Positions 40,014-51,805 of a DNA stretch of 64,000 nucleotides are shown one piece after another; the stretch's first letter is position 1; every line of letters starts with the position of its first letter. The translations under genes and the position numbers were made by a program. Below the pieces are notes generated by a model, which was not told the DNA's origin, did no database searches, and saw only the letters and a list, made by a program, of their open reading frames with translations. The stretch lies in NCBI RefSeq assembly GCF_031432975.1, contig NZ_CP133838.1, positions 5,084,001 to 5,148,000 on the forward strand. Direction: 5' to 3'. Source of the stretch: Buttiauxella selenatireducens. GTDB lineage: Bacteria; Pseudomonadota; Gammaproteobacteria; Enterobacterales; Enterobacteriaceae.

Positions 40014-40691
40014 CTAAATCCACCCACGTTCTGCAAAAGAAACGTACTCTCCACGGCCAATAACAAGATGGTCGAGCACTCGAATGTCCATAAACAGGCA
40101 AGCTTTTACGATGCGTTCGGTGATAACACGATCAGCTTTACTCGGTTCTGCTCGACCAGACGGGTGATTATGCGCGAGTATTAGCGCCGCTGCATTTGAT
40201 TTCATCGCTTCGCGCACAATTTCTCTCGGATGAACCTCTACATGGTTCAAAGTTCCAGCAAACATTGGACTATGTTTAATCACTCGGTTCTGGTTATCCA
40301 GGAAAATAACCATGAAGATCTCGCGTTCTGCTGTTGTCAGTTGACTTTGGATATACTCCCTGACTGAATCCGGTCCTTTTAAGGATAGCTCATCAACGCC
40401 ACGTGAATAGTAGTAACGCCTTGCCAGCTCAGCAATAGCGTTAAGCTGGGTGTATTTCGCATCACCAATGCCCTTCACATCTTTAAATTCCGAATGGTCC
40501 GCAGACAACAGCCTGCTTAATGAGCCGAATTGATGCAATAAGCTCTGTGCAAACGCGAGTACATTCATATTTTGGCAACCCGTACGTAAAAATAACGCCA
40601 CTAACTCGACATCCGTTAATGAGGCTGCACCAAATTTCAGCAGTTTTTCTCGCGGCATGCATGCTCCAGCCTGCTCTATTATCTCACTCAT
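40014..40691 (-). CDS. radC: RadC/YicR family protein (MPN+/JAMM)
   Basis: JAMM/MPN+ domain protein. Once linked to DNA repair, but function is not established in bacteria. The start is ATG 40691 (MSEIIEQAG), 6 nt after AAGGAGG; a longer frame upstream is not homologous. 225 residues. Helix-hairpin-helix motif near [12 protein letters not shown]. The metal motif [14 protein letters not shown] (H-x-H-x7-D) is complete, with SERDIFM-like E in [11 protein letters not shown]. Confidence 0.95.
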   Translation of the reverse strand: MSEIIEQAGACMPREKLLKFGAASLTDVELVALFLRTGCQNMNVLAFAQSLLHQFGSLSRLLSADHSEFKDVKGIGDAKYTQLNAIAELARRYYYSRGVDELSLKGPDSVREYIQSQLTTAEREIFMVIFLDNQNRVIKHSPMFAGTLNHVEVHPREIVREAMKSNAAALILAHNHPSGRAEPSKADRVITERIVKACLFMDIRVLDHLVIGRGEYVSFAERGWI

Positions 40692-40853
40692 CAGAACCTC
40701 CTTGCCCTTAATGCTGCTCATTGTGCACAACTTGAGAAGCACACACGATATGCAGATATTCCCCATGCGGGATGTCTCGCAAACTGCAAAAAAGTCGTTA
40801 CCGAATGAGTGTGGTAAAATAGCCAGATGACTGTGACTTCTGGTGGAAAAATC

Positions 40854-42068
40854 ATGATGGGGCTTTCTGGCAAAAAAATTGTTCTGGGTGTCAGCGGCGG
40901 TATTGCTGCTTATAAAACACCTGAACTGGTACGCCGCCTGCGTGAACGCGGGGCTGAGGTAAGAGTGGTAATGACAGAGGCGGCAAAAGCCTTTATTACG
41001 CCACTGAGTTTACAAGCCGTGTCAGGTTACCCGGTGTCAGACAGCTTGTTAGATCCCGCCGCAGAAGCAGCAATGGGTCATATTGAATTAGGTAAATGGG
41101 CTGATTTAGTTATTCTTGCACCTGCCACGGCCGATTTAATTGCCCGCATTACTGTAGGTATGGCAAATGACCTGGTGAGTACGATTTGTCTTGCAACCCC
41201 TGCGCCTGTTGCCGTTGTCCCTGCTATGAATCAACAGATGTACCGAGCCGCAGCGACTCAACATAACCTTGAGGTACTCTCTGCACGCGGCTTATTGATG
41301 TGGGGGCCGGATAGCGGTAGCCAGGCCTGTGGCGATGTTGGCCCCGGTCGTATGCTTGACCCATTAACGATTGTAGACATGACCGCTCAACATTTTGCTG
41401 TCATCAAAGATCTGCAACATCTCAATGTCATGATTACCGCCGGCCCGACTCGCGAACGCCTGGATCCTGTACGCTATATCACCAACGATAGTTCCGGGAA
41501 GATGGGTTATGCCATCGCAGCGGCAGCGGCAGCACGCGGCGCAAATGTGACATTAATTTCAGGCCCTGTTTCTTTACCAACGCCACCATGGGTAAAGCGT
41601 ATTGACGTCACCACGGCGTTGGAAATGGAAGCTGCAGTCCAACAGCATGTGCAGGAGCAACAAATTTTCGTTGGTTGTGCCGCCGTTGCAGACTATCGTG
41701 CCGCAGCCGTTGCTGATGAAAAAATCAAAAAGCAAGGCGATGAAATTACAATAAAAATGATTAAAAACCCGGATATTGTTGCCGGTGTCGCAGCACTTTT
41801 AACTCACCGTCCATATGTTGTTGGGTTTGCCGCCGAAACAAATAATGTGGAAGAATACGCCCAGCAAAAACGCGTGAGTAAAAACCTTGATCTGATTTGT
41901 GCGAACGATGTATCACAGGCAGGCCAAGGATTTAACAGCGAAAACAATGCATTGCACCTTTTCTGGCAGGATGGAGATAAAGTCTTACCTCTTGAACGTA
42001 AAGAGCTCCTTGGCCATCTTTTACTGAACGAGATAGTTACCCGTTATGATGAAAAAAATCGACGTTAA
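40854..42068 (+). CDS. coaBC: Phosphopantothenoylcysteine decarboxylase/synthetase
   Basis: Bifunctional CoA enzyme: CTP-dependent synthesis of phosphopantothenoylcysteine (C-terminal CoaB) and FMN-dependent decarboxylation (N-terminal CoaC). 404 residues from ATG 40854, 6 nt after GGTGGA; ATG 40857 is equally possible. FMN site [11 protein letters not shown] near 10, catalytic PAMNQQMY near 128, Coa[16 protein letters not shown] near 196 and NDSSGKMG near 212. Overlaps dut by 23 nt. Confidence 0.97.
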   Translation: MMGLSGKKIVLGVSGGIAAYKTPELVRRLRERGAEVRVVMTEAAKAFITPLSLQAVSGYPVSDSLLDPAAEAAMGHIELGKWADLVILAPATADLIARITVGMANDLVSTICLATPAPVAVVPAMNQQMYRAAATQHNLEVLSARGLLMWGPDSGSQACGDVGPGRMLDPLTIVDMTAQHFAVIKDLQHLNVMITAGPTRERLDPVRYITNDSSGKMGYAIAAAAAARGANVTLISGPVSLPTPPWVKRIDVTTALEMEAAVQQHVQEQQIFVGCAAVADYRAAAVADEKIKKQGDEITIKMIKNPDIVAGVAALLTHRPYVVGFAAETNNVEEYAQQKRVSKNLDLICANDVSQAGQGFNSENNALHLFWQDGDKVLPLERKELLGHLLLNEIVTRYDEKNRR

Positions 42069-42504
42069 GATTCTGGACCCACGCGTTGGCCAACAATTCC
42101 CACTGCCGACTTATGCAACTTCCGGTTCTGCGGGACTTGACCTACGTGCCTGTCTGGATGACGCCGTAGAGCTTGCTCCTGGTGTAACCAAACTGATTCC
42201 AACCGGGCTGGCTATCCATATCGCCGATCCAACTCTTGCGGCCGTCATTCTGCCTCGTTCAGGTCTTGGTCATAAGCATGGTGTTGTTTTAGGCAACCTT
42301 GTTGGGCTGATAGACTCAGATTATCAAGGGCAGTTAATGGTTTCCGTCTGGAACCGCGGTCAAGATCACTTCACTATCGAACCCGGTGAACGCATTGCTC
42401 AAATGGTGTTTGTGCCCGTCGTCCAGGCAGAATTCAACCTGGTTGAAGATTTCGATTCTAGCGATCGTGGCGAAGGTGGCTTTGGCCATTCAGGACGTCA
42501 GTAA
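42046..42504 (+). CDS. dut: dUTP diphosphatase
   Basis: Hydrolyses dUTP to dUMP, limiting uracil in DNA. Trimeric, 152 residues from ATG 42046 or 151 from the adjacent 42049. The five family motifs are present: [36 protein letters not shown], and the C-terminal [10 protein letters not shown] that caps the active site. Starts inside the end of coaBC, so coupled to it. Confidence 0.98.
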   Translation: MMKKIDVKILDPRVGQQFPLPTYATSGSAGLDLRACLDDAVELAPGVTKLIPTGLAIHIADPTLAAVILPRSGLGHKHGVVLGNLVGLIDSDYQGQLMVSVWNRGQDHFTIEPGERIAQMVFVPVVQAEFNLVEDFDSSDRGEGGFGHSGRQ

Positions 42505-42550
42505 CTTCATTTAAAAACGTAACCCCACAGCGTAAAAAATGTGAAAAAAC

Positions 42551-42569
42551 CGCAAACTTTAAGTTTGCG
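42551..42569. other. 19-bp palindrome between dut and slmA
   Basis: CGCAAACTT-T-AAGTTTGCG, two perfect 9-bp half-sites around a central T, preceded by AAAAAAC. It could be a symmetric protein-binding site for slmA, or on the minus strand a terminator, since it reads into GTTTTTTC. Confidence 0.6.
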
Positions 42570-42624
42570 AGCGCTGTGTGGCTACCTGCCTGACAAGTGC
42601 GTTATTTCAGGGGTATTTTAGAAC

Positions 42625-43221
42625 ATGGCAGAAAAGCAAATTGCGAAACGGAATCGTCGCGAAGAAATACTTCAGTCTCTGGCCCAAATGCTTGAATCCA
42701 GCGATGGCAGTCAACGAATTACGACGGCTAAGCTCGCAGCGACTGTTGGTGTTTCCGAAGCTGCACTTTATCGACATTTTCCCAGCAAAACGAAAATGTT
42801 CGATAGCCTTATCGAATTTATTGAAGACAGTCTGATTACCCGTATCAACCTCATCCTGAAAGATGAGAAAGATACCCACGCACGTCTGCGATTAATCGTT
42901 CTCTTGATCCTGGGGTTTGGCGAACGTAATCCGGGGCTGACGCGTATTCTGACCGGGCATGCGCTAATGTTTGAACAAGACCGCCTGCAAGGCCGTATCA
43001 ATCAGCTTTTTGAACGTATCGAAGTTCAATTGCGTCAGGTCATGCGTGAAAAGAAGATGCGCGAAGGTGAAGGCTACTACACTGATGAATCGCTACTCGC
43101 AAGCCTGCTTCTGGCATTTTGTGAAGGGACGTTATCGCGTTTTGTACGCAGCGAGTTCCGTTATTTACCTACAAGTGATTTTGATACCCGCTGGCCGCTG
43201 ATTGCTGCACAACTTCGTTAA
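42625..43221 (+). CDS. slmA: Nucleoid occlusion factor SlmA
   Basis: TetR-family DNA-binding protein that blocks FtsZ assembly over the nucleoid. 198 residues, E. coli length. The helix-turn-helix lies near 30-55 ([20 protein letters not shown]), followed by the dimerising C-terminal domain. It lies 120 bp after dut. Confidence 0.96.
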   Translation: MAEKQIAKRNRREEILQSLAQMLESSDGSQRITTAKLAATVGVSEAALYRHFPSKTKMFDSLIEFIEDSLITRINLILKDEKDTHARLRLIVLLILGFGERNPGLTRILTGHALMFEQDRLQGRINQLFERIEVQLRQVMREKKMREGEGYYTDESLLASLLLAFCEGTLSRFVRSEFRYLPTSDFDTRWPLIAAQLR

Positions 43222-43226
43222 ATATT

Positions 43227-43250
43227 AAGGGCCTTTGAAAGGCCCTTTTA
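43227..43250. terminator. Bidirectional terminator, slmA / pyrE
   Basis: Perfect 9-bp stem AAGGGCCTT/AAGGCCCTT with loop TGA and a T-tail after the rightward arm, ending slmA. The leftward side, for pyrE, has only a weak T-run. Confidence 0.85.
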
Positions 43251-43251
43251 C

Positions 43252-43893
43252 TTACACTCCGTACTGGGTACGGTACTCACGCACCGCGGCTAAATGCCCG
43301 GCCATTTCAGGTTTTTCTTCCAGATAATCAATCAGGTCTTTCAGAGTAATGATAGAGATGACCTGGCACTGATAATCACGTTCCACTTCCTGAATCGCAG
43401 AAATTTCGCCACGACCTCGCTCCTGACGATCCAGAGAAATAAGGACACCCGCTAGCGATGCGTTATTTGCAGCAATAATCTCCATTGATTCACGAATTGC
43501 AGTACCGGCGGTAATAACGTCATCCACCAGCATCACGCGCCCTTGCAGAGCACTGCCGACCAGGTTCCCACCTTCCCCGTGATCCTTTGCTTCTTTACGG
43601 TTGAAGCAATAAGGCACATCACGTTCATGATGCTCTGCCAACGCAACCGCTGTAGTCGTAGCGATAGGAATGCCTTTGTAAGCCGGCCCAAACAGCAAAT
43701 CAAACTCAATACCAGAATCCACTAACGCGGCGGCATAAAAACGGCCCAACAGTGCCAGATCACGCCCGGTATTAAATAGCCCAGCGTTGAAGAAATAAGG
43801 GCTGGTGCGCCCAGATTTCAACGTAAACTCGCCAAACTTCAGTACCTGCTTGTTAAGCGCAAATTCAATAAACTGGCGCTGATACGGTTTCAT
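43252..43893 (-). CDS. pyrE: Orotate phosphoribosyltransferase
   Basis: Joins orotate and PRPP to OMP in pyrimidine synthesis. 213 residues, start ATG 43893 (MKPYQRQF); upstream codons are in frame by chance. PRPP motif [13 protein letters not shown] near 120-132, FGPAYKGIP near 69. In E. coli, translation-coupled attenuation behind rph sets expression; here the attenuator is at 44050-44075, but an ERIC element (43925-44049) separates it from pyrE, so the leader is about 125 bp longer. Confidence 0.98.
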   Translation of the reverse strand: MKPYQRQFIEFALNKQVLKFGEFTLKSGRTSPYFFNAGLFNTGRDLALLGRFYAAALVDSGIEFDLLFGPAYKGIPIATTTAVALAEHHERDVPYCFNRKEAKDHGEGGNLVGSALQGRVMLVDDVITAGTAIRESMEIIAANNASLAGVLISLDRQERGRGEISAIQEVERDYQCQVISIITLKDLIDYLEEKPEMAGHLAAVREYRTQYGV

Positions 43894-43924
43894 GGATTTG
43901 CTCCTTTGCATTTCATTTTGGTAG

Positions 43925-44049
43925 ATGCACAAAATAATTCGAGTTGCGTCGCGGCGACAAGAGAACGCATCCCGATGAGCTTACGTAAGTAAGTGTCTCG
44001 GGTAAGTTCGTGCAGCCAACAAAGATGCAGCTTGAAGTATGACGTGCAT
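43925..44049. repeat. ERIC element in the pyrE leader (diverged)
   Basis: 125-bp enterobacterial repetitive intergenic consensus element. Inverted ends ATGCAC (43925-43930) and GTGCAT (44044-44049); ATTCGAGTTGC near the left end pairs with GCAGCTTGAAGTAT on the right. AAGTAAGTGTCTCGGG at about 43987-44002 resembles the ERIC2 primer region with changes, and GTGCAGCCAAC follows. Same orientation as the ERIC at 44853. It starts directly against the attenuator T-run. Confidence 0.88.
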
Positions 44050-44075
44050 AAAAAAGGCGACTCTCAGAGTCGCCT
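44050..44075 (-). promoter_or_regulatory. rph-pyrE transcription attenuator
   Basis: Perfect 10-bp palindromic stem AGGCGACTCT/AGAGTCGCCT centred on C44065, starting 4 bp after the rph stop. On the minus strand it is followed by a short T-run. This matches the UTP-sensitive terminator of E. coli: when UTP is low, ribosomes translating the rph end follow polymerase closely and block the hairpin. Confidence 0.85.
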
Positions 44076-44079
44076 AATA

Positions 44080-44796
44080 TTAATTTTCTAACGCCGCCTT
44101 CTGCGCCGTTACGATAGATTCAATTCCCCCTCGCGCCAGCGCCAGTAGCGCCAACAGCTCTTCATGGGTGAACGGCTCGCCTTCTGCGGTGCCCTGAACC
44201 TCAATCATGCGACCATCTTCCATCATCACGACGTTCATGTCGGTTTCTGCCGCGGAATCTTCAACATATTCCAAATCGCACAGAGCTTCGCCTTTAACGA
44301 TTCCGACTGATACCGCTGCAACCATCCCTTTCATTGGGTTAGTTTTCAGCTTACCTGCAGCGACCAGTTTATTAAGAGCATCAGCCAGTGCTACACATGC
44401 ACCGGTAATAGATGCGGTACGAGTACCGCCGTCTGCCTGCAGTACATCGCAGTCCAGCGTAATGGTATATTCGCCAAGGACTTTCAAATCGACTGCTGCA
44501 CGCAGAGAACGCGCAATCAGGCGCTGAATCTCAAGGGTACGGCCGCCCTGTTTGCCTTTTGCAGCTTCACGGGCATTACGGCTATGGGTTGCACGTGGCA
44601 GCATCCCGTATTCAGCAGTGATCCAACCTTGGCCCTGGCCTTTCAGAAAGCGCGGAACACCTTCTTCAACGGTGGCGGTACAGAGTACTTTAGTATCGCC
44701 GAACTCGACCAGCACGGAGCCTTCTGCGTGTTTGGTGTAATTACGGGTCAGGGTGACTGGGCGCACTTGTTCGGCGCTACGACCTGATGGACGCAT
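44080..44796 (-). CDS. rph: Ribonuclease PH
   Basis: Phosphorolytic 3' exoribonuclease that trims tRNA 3' ends. 238 residues, intact to the end (E. coli K-12 carries a frameshifted rph-1). [22 protein letters not shown] start, phosphate site [20 protein letters not shown], and [19 protein letters not shown] near 114-132. As the leader of pyrE, the intact reading frame keeps translation running up to the attenuator. Confidence 0.97.
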   Translation of the reverse strand: MRPSGRSAEQVRPVTLTRNYTKHAEGSVLVEFGDTKVLCTATVEEGVPRFLKGQGQGWITAEYGMLPRATHSRNAREAAKGKQGGRTLEIQRLIARSLRAAVDLKVLGEYTITLDCDVLQADGGTRTASITGACVALADALNKLVAAGKLKTNPMKGMVAAVSVGIVKGEALCDLEYVEDSAAETDMNVVMMEDGRMIEVQGTAEGEPFTHEELLALLALARGGIESIVTAQKAALEN

Positions 44797-44852
44797 GGGG
44801 TTATCTCCGGCTAAAACGAATGTGGCTGCGCATTATACGGACTTCGTTCGCT

Positions 44853-44979
44853 TATACCCAATGAATTTCGAGTTGCAGAAAGGCGGCAAGTTCGTAAATA
44901 CCCAGGAGTTTACTAAAGTAAGTGACTGGGGTGAGCGAATGCAGCCAACGCATCTGCAACTTGAAATACGACGGGTATA
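44853..44979. repeat. ERIC element between rph and yicC
   Basis: 127 bp, the canonical ERIC length. Inverted ends TATACCC (44853-44859) and GGGTATA (44973-44979), inner arms ATTTCGAGTTGCAG and CTGCAACTTGAAAT. The segment at 44916-44937 matches the ERIC2 primer sequence over all 22 bases. It fills the gap between divergent rph (57 bp away) and yicC (66 bp away). Confidence 0.97.
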
Positions 44980-45045
44980 TTCCTATCCTGCAAGTCCTGG
45001 CATGGCTATAATCCCCACATCTATTACAGAATACGGTTACGAAAT

Positions 45046-45909
45046 ATGATCCGCAGTATGACCGCCTATGCCCGACGTGAAGTAAAAGGCGAATGGGGCA
45101 GCGCCTCCTGGGAGTTACGTTCGGTAAACCAGCGTTATCTCGAAACTTACATCCGTATGCCGGAACAGTTCCGTAGCCTCGAACCTGTGGCTCGCGAGCG
45201 TATTCGTACACGCTTAACTCGCGGAAAAATCGAATGTAACTTACGTTTCGAACCTGACGCCCGTTCCCAGAGCTCTTTGCTGCTTAATGAAAAACTGGCT
45301 AAGCAGCTGGTTGAAGCGGCGAATTGGGTAAAAATGCAAAGCGACGAAGGCGAAATTAATCCGGTTGATATTTTGCGTTGGCCGGGTGTGATGGTAGCGA
45401 AAGAACAAGATCTTGATGCCATTACCGCCGAAATTCTTGCAGCACTTGATGGCGCTCTTGATGACTTCATCATTGCCCGAGAAACAGAAGGTCAGGCCCT
45501 GAAACAGCTTATCGAGCAGCGTCTTGAAGGCGTCAGTGGCGAAGTCGTTAAAGTTCGAGCTCAAATGCCAGAAGTCCTGAAATGGCAACGTGATCGTCTG
45601 GTTGCGAAGTTGGAAGATGCGCAAGTTCAGCTTGAAAACAACCGTCTGGAGCAAGAGCTGGTATTAATGGCTCAGCGTGTCGACGTTGCCGAAGAGTTGG
45701 ACAGGCTGGAAGCTCATGTCAAAGAAACCTACAACATTCTGAAGAAAAAAGAGGCTGTTGGTCGCCGTCTCGACTTTATGATGCAGGAGTTTAATCGCGA
45801 GTCGAACACCCTGGCATCAAAATCAATCAATTCTGATGTCACCAATTCAGCCATCGAACTGAAAGTGCTGATTGAACAGATGCGTGAACAGATTCAGAAC
45901 ATCGAATAA
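45046..45909 (+). CDS. yicC: YicC family endoribonuclease
   Basis: YicC/YloC family protein. Members have been shown to be ribonucleases; E. coli YicC affects decay of the sRNA RyhB. 287 residues, E. coli length. N-terminal domain starts IRSMTAYARREVKGEWGS, then SVNQRYLETYIRMPEQF; the C-terminal DUF1732 part has GRRLDFMMQEFNRESNTLASKS and helical segments. Divergent from rph, with an ERIC in the promoter gap. Confidence 0.93.
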   Translation: MIRSMTAYARREVKGEWGSASWELRSVNQRYLETYIRMPEQFRSLEPVARERIRTRLTRGKIECNLRFEPDARSQSSLLLNEKLAKQLVEAANWVKMQSDEGEINPVDILRWPGVMVAKEQDLDAITAEILAALDGALDDFIIARETEGQALKQLIEQRLEGVSGEVVKVRAQMPEVLKWQRDRLVAKLEDAQVQLENNRLEQELVLMAQRVDVAEELDRLEAHVKETYNILKKKEAVGRRLDFMMQEFNRESNTLASKSINSDVTNSAIELKVLIEQMREQIQNIE

Positions 45910-45929
45910 TTTTCAGCTTTGACCTTCTT

Positions 45930-45955
45930 AGCCCGCTACTATGCGGGCTTTTTGT
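45930..45955 (+). terminator. yicC intrinsic terminator
   Basis: Seven-bp stem AGCCCGC/GCGGGCT (45930-45936 with 45943-45949) and a T-run (TTTTTG), 20 bp after the yicC stop. The rest of the 249-bp gap to yicG is AT-rich and I see no gene in it; E. coli dinD is absent. Confidence 0.85.
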
Positions 45956-46158
45956 TATGGGTGAACATTCATCATCGAATCAACCGCAATAAAACTAATC
46001 CATTTTAAATTTTAAAATCAGCACTAAACCCTACTAATCTAGCTAAAACCAAATAAAGCCATTAGAAAATCTAATTAAAAAACCATCGCTTTAGAAAAAC
46101 TCAATCGTGATTTTGCTCACAAAACGCTACCCTCTTAGCGTTTCCTCTGGGGGTACTA

Positions 46159-48524
<2,366 letters not shown>

Positions 48525-48560
48525 TTAAAAATGATACGAGGAGCTTTCAGAGGTATTTAA

Positions 48561-48590
48561 CTCGTTGCAGCAACACGAGGTGTTTTTTGG
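48561..48590 (+). terminator. Terminator-like hairpin upstream of gmk
   Basis: CTCGTTG paired with CAACACGAG (bulged CA), then GTGTTTTTTGG. It would stop a rightward transcript, yet the only rightward gene nearby is gmk, whose likely -10 is downstream at 48663. It could end an antisense or leader transcript from the ligB 5' region. Otherwise the 256-bp gap 48462-48717 shows only the promoter below. Confidence 0.4.
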
Positions 48591-48612
48591 AAAACATTAC
48601 GCAAATTGGTAG

Positions 48613-49341
<729 letters not shown>

Positions 49342-49395
49342 GCCCAGTTTCAGTATCATGCCCAGTCATTTCTTCATCTGTGGAGCATTTTAATT

Positions 49396-49671
49396 ATGGC
49401 ACGCGTAACTGTTCAGGACGCTGTTGAGAAAATTGGTAACCGTTTTGACCTGGTTCTGGTCGCCGCACGTCGCGCTCGTCAGATGCAAACTGGTGGTAAA
49501 GATCCACTGGTGCCTGAAGAAAACGATAAAACGACTGTAATCGCACTGCGCGAAATCGAAGAAGGGTTGATCACCAACCAGATTCTTGATGTTCGTGATC
49601 GCCAGGAGCAGCAAGAGCAGGAAGCCGCAGAACTGCAGGCTGTTACCGCTATTGCTGAAGGTCGTCGTTAA
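49396..49671 (+). CDS. rpoZ: RNA polymerase omega subunit
   Basis: Smallest core RNA polymerase subunit, aids beta' folding and forms part of the ppGpp site 1. 91 residues, E. coli length, starting [20 protein letters not shown], ending GRR. It lies 54 bp after gmk and 18 bp before spoT. Confidence 0.98.
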   Translation: MARVTVQDAVEKIGNRFDLVLVAARRARQMQTGGKDPLVPEENDKTTVIALREIEEGLITNQILDVRDRQEQQEQEAAELQAVTAIAEGRR

Positions 49672-49689
49672 TTAACCTGCGGGTAGCCC

Positions 49690-51801
49690 TTGTATCTGTT
49701 TGAAAGCCTGAATCAACTGATTCAACAATACTTGCCCGAGGAGCAAATAAAGCGACTTCGGCAAGCATACCTTGTTGCGCGTGATGCTCACGAGGGACAA
49801 GCACGTTCAAGTGGTGAACCCTATATCACCCATCCCGTAGCTGTTGCCTGCATTCTGGCCGAGATGAAACTCGACTTTGAAACGCTGATGGCCGCACTAC
49901 TGCATGATGTGATCGAAGACACCCCTGCCACCTACCAGGATATGGAACAACTGTTTGGCAAAAGCGTTGCCGAACTGGTGGAAGGGGTATCTAAGTTAGA
50001 CAAACTGAAATTCCGCGATAAGAAAGAAGCTCAGGCTGAAAACTTCCGCAAAATGATCATGGCGATGGTGCAAGACATCCGCGTCATTCTGATCAAACTC
50101 GCCGACCGTACGCACAATATGCGGACACTCGGGGCATTGCGCCCTGATAAGCGTCGCCGTATCGCTCGCGAAACCCTCGAAATCTATAGCCCCCTTGCGC
50201 ACCGACTTGGTATTCATCACCTGAAGACTGAGCTGGAGGAATTGGGCTTTGAAGCGCTTTACCCGAACCGCTACCGCGTGATTAAAGAAGTGGTCAAAGC
50301 GGCACGGGGTAACCGCAAAGAGATGATTCAAAAAATCCTCTCTGAGATTGACGGACGTTTGCAAGAAGCGGGCATTCCGTGTCGCGTTAGCGGCCGCGAA
50401 AAACACCTCTACTCCATCTACTGCAAAATGACGCTCAAAGAACAGCGTTTCCACTCGATTATGGATATCTACGCCTTCCGCGTGATCGTTCATGACATGG
50501 ATACCTGTTATCGCGTCCTTGGGCAGATGCATAGCCTCTACAAGCCACGCCCTGGACGGGTGAAAGACTATATTGCCATTCCGAAAGCGAACGGATATCA
50601 GTCTTTGCACACCTCAATGATTGGTCCACATGGTGTGCCGGTAGAAGTGCAAATCCGTACCGAAGATATGGATCAGATGGCAGAGATGGGGGTTGCCGCT
50701 CACTGGGCTTATAAAGAGCAAGGTGAAAGTGGTACAACGGCACAAATCCGCGCCCAGCGCTGGATGCAAAGCCTGCTGGAATTACAGCAAAGTGCGGGTA
50801 GTTCATTTGAATTTATCGAGAGCGTAAAATCCGATCTGTTCCCGGATGAGATTTACGTTTTCACACCGGAAGGGCGCATTGTCGAATTACCGGCAGGTGC
50901 GACACCTGTTGACTTCGCGTACGCGGTGCATACAGACATCGGCCACGCCTGTGTCGGTGCCAGAGTCGACAGACAACCCTATCCCCTGTCTCAGTCGCTC
51001 AGCAGCGGCCAGACAATCGAAATCATTACCGCCCCAGGCGCACGCCCGAATGCCGCCTGGCTGAATTTCGTTGTGAGTTCTAAAGCGCGCGCCAAAATCC
51101 GCCAGATGCTGAAGAATCTCAAGCGTGACGACTCCGTTAGTCTCGGACGCCGTCTGCTAAACCACGCTTTAGGTGGCAGCCGCAAATTAGCTGAGGTCCC
51201 GCCAGAAAATATTCAACGTGAGTTGGAGCGCATGAAGCTCGCCACGCTTGATGATTTGCTGGCTGAAATTGGCCTCGGTAATGCCATGAGTGTGGTTGTC
51301 GCGAAAAACCTGCAAGGTGAGTCGTCCGCGATTCAGCAAGGCCATTCACCGACTCACAGTCATCTGCCGATTAAAGGTGCTGATGGTGTATTGATCACCT
51401 TTGCCAAGTGTTGCCGACCAATTCCTGGCGACCCGATTATTGCGCACGTAAGCCCAGGCAAAGGGCTGGTTATCCATCATGAATCTTGCCGTAACATCCG
51501 TGGCTACCAAAAAGAGCCAGAGAAGTTTATGGCGGTGGAATGGGATAAAGAGACAGAACAAGAGTTCACCACCGAGATAAAGGTGGATATGTTTAACCAT
51601 CAGGGTGCGTTGGCAAACCTGACGGCTGCGCTCAATAATGCAGGTTCCAATATTCAAAGCCTGAATACTGAAGAGAAAGATGGCCGTGTTTACAGTGCGT
51701 TCATTCGACTGACTGCACGCGACCGTGTCCATTTGGCGAACCTCATGCGTAAAATCCGTGTGATGCCGGATGTGATTAAAGTTACCCGCAACCGAAACTA
51801 G
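49690..51801 (+). CDS. spoT: Bifunctional (p)ppGpp synthetase/hydrolase SpoT
   Basis: Controls ppGpp: strong hydrolase, weak synthetase. 703 residues from a TTG start, also the start type in E. coli, which keeps translation low. HD hydrolase domain in the first 200 residues with LLHDVIEDT near 73-81, synthetase domain near RFHSIMDIYAFRV, TGS domain near VFTPEGRIVELPAGATPVDFAY, zinc-finger/CC region near FAKCCRPIPGD, and the C-terminal ACT domain with VDMFNHQGALANL. Confidence 0.98.
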   Translation: MYLFESLNQLIQQYLPEEQIKRLRQAYLVARDAHEGQARSSGEPYITHPVAVACILAEMKLDFETLMAALLHDVIEDTPATYQDMEQLFGKSVAELVEGVSKLDKLKFRDKKEAQAENFRKMIMAMVQDIRVILIKLADRTHNMRTLGALRPDKRRRIARETLEIYSPLAHRLGIHHLKTELEELGFEALYPNRYRVIKEVVKAARGNRKEMIQKILSEIDGRLQEAGIPCRVSGREKHLYSIYCKMTLKEQRFHSIMDIYAFRVIVHDMDTCYRVLGQMHSLYKPRPGRVKDYIAIPKANGYQSLHTSMIGPHGVPVEVQIRTEDMDQMAEMGVAAHWAYKEQGESGTTAQIRAQRWMQSLLELQQSAGSSFEFIESVKSDLFPDEIYVFTPEGRIVELPAGATPVDFAYAVHTDIGHACVGARVDRQPYPLSQSLSSGQTIEIITAPGARPNAAWLNFVVSSKARAKIRQMLKNLKRDDSVSLGRRLLNHALGGSRKLAEVPPENIQRELERMKLATLDDLLAEIGLGNAMSVVVAKNLQGESSAIQQGHSPTHSHLPIKGADGVLITFAKCCRPIPGDPIIAHVSPGKGLVIHHESCRNIRGYQKEPEKFMAVEWDKETEQEFTTEIKVDMFNHQGALANLTAALNNAGSNIQSLNTEEKDGRVYSAFIRLTARDRVHLANLMRKIRVMPDVIKVTRNRN

Positions 51802-51805
51802 TGTT

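Noticed and set aside
43266-43285. SlmA-binding-site-like GTGAGTACCG in pyrE
   Set aside because: Only a partial match to the palindrome GTGAGTACTCAC that I recall, and inside coding sequence; not enough to call a site.
45956-46158. AT-rich gap between yicC and yicG, place of dinD in E. coli
   Set aside because: I looked for dinD remnants or a small gene and found no frame with a ribosome site; seems to be plain spacer with the yicG promoter.
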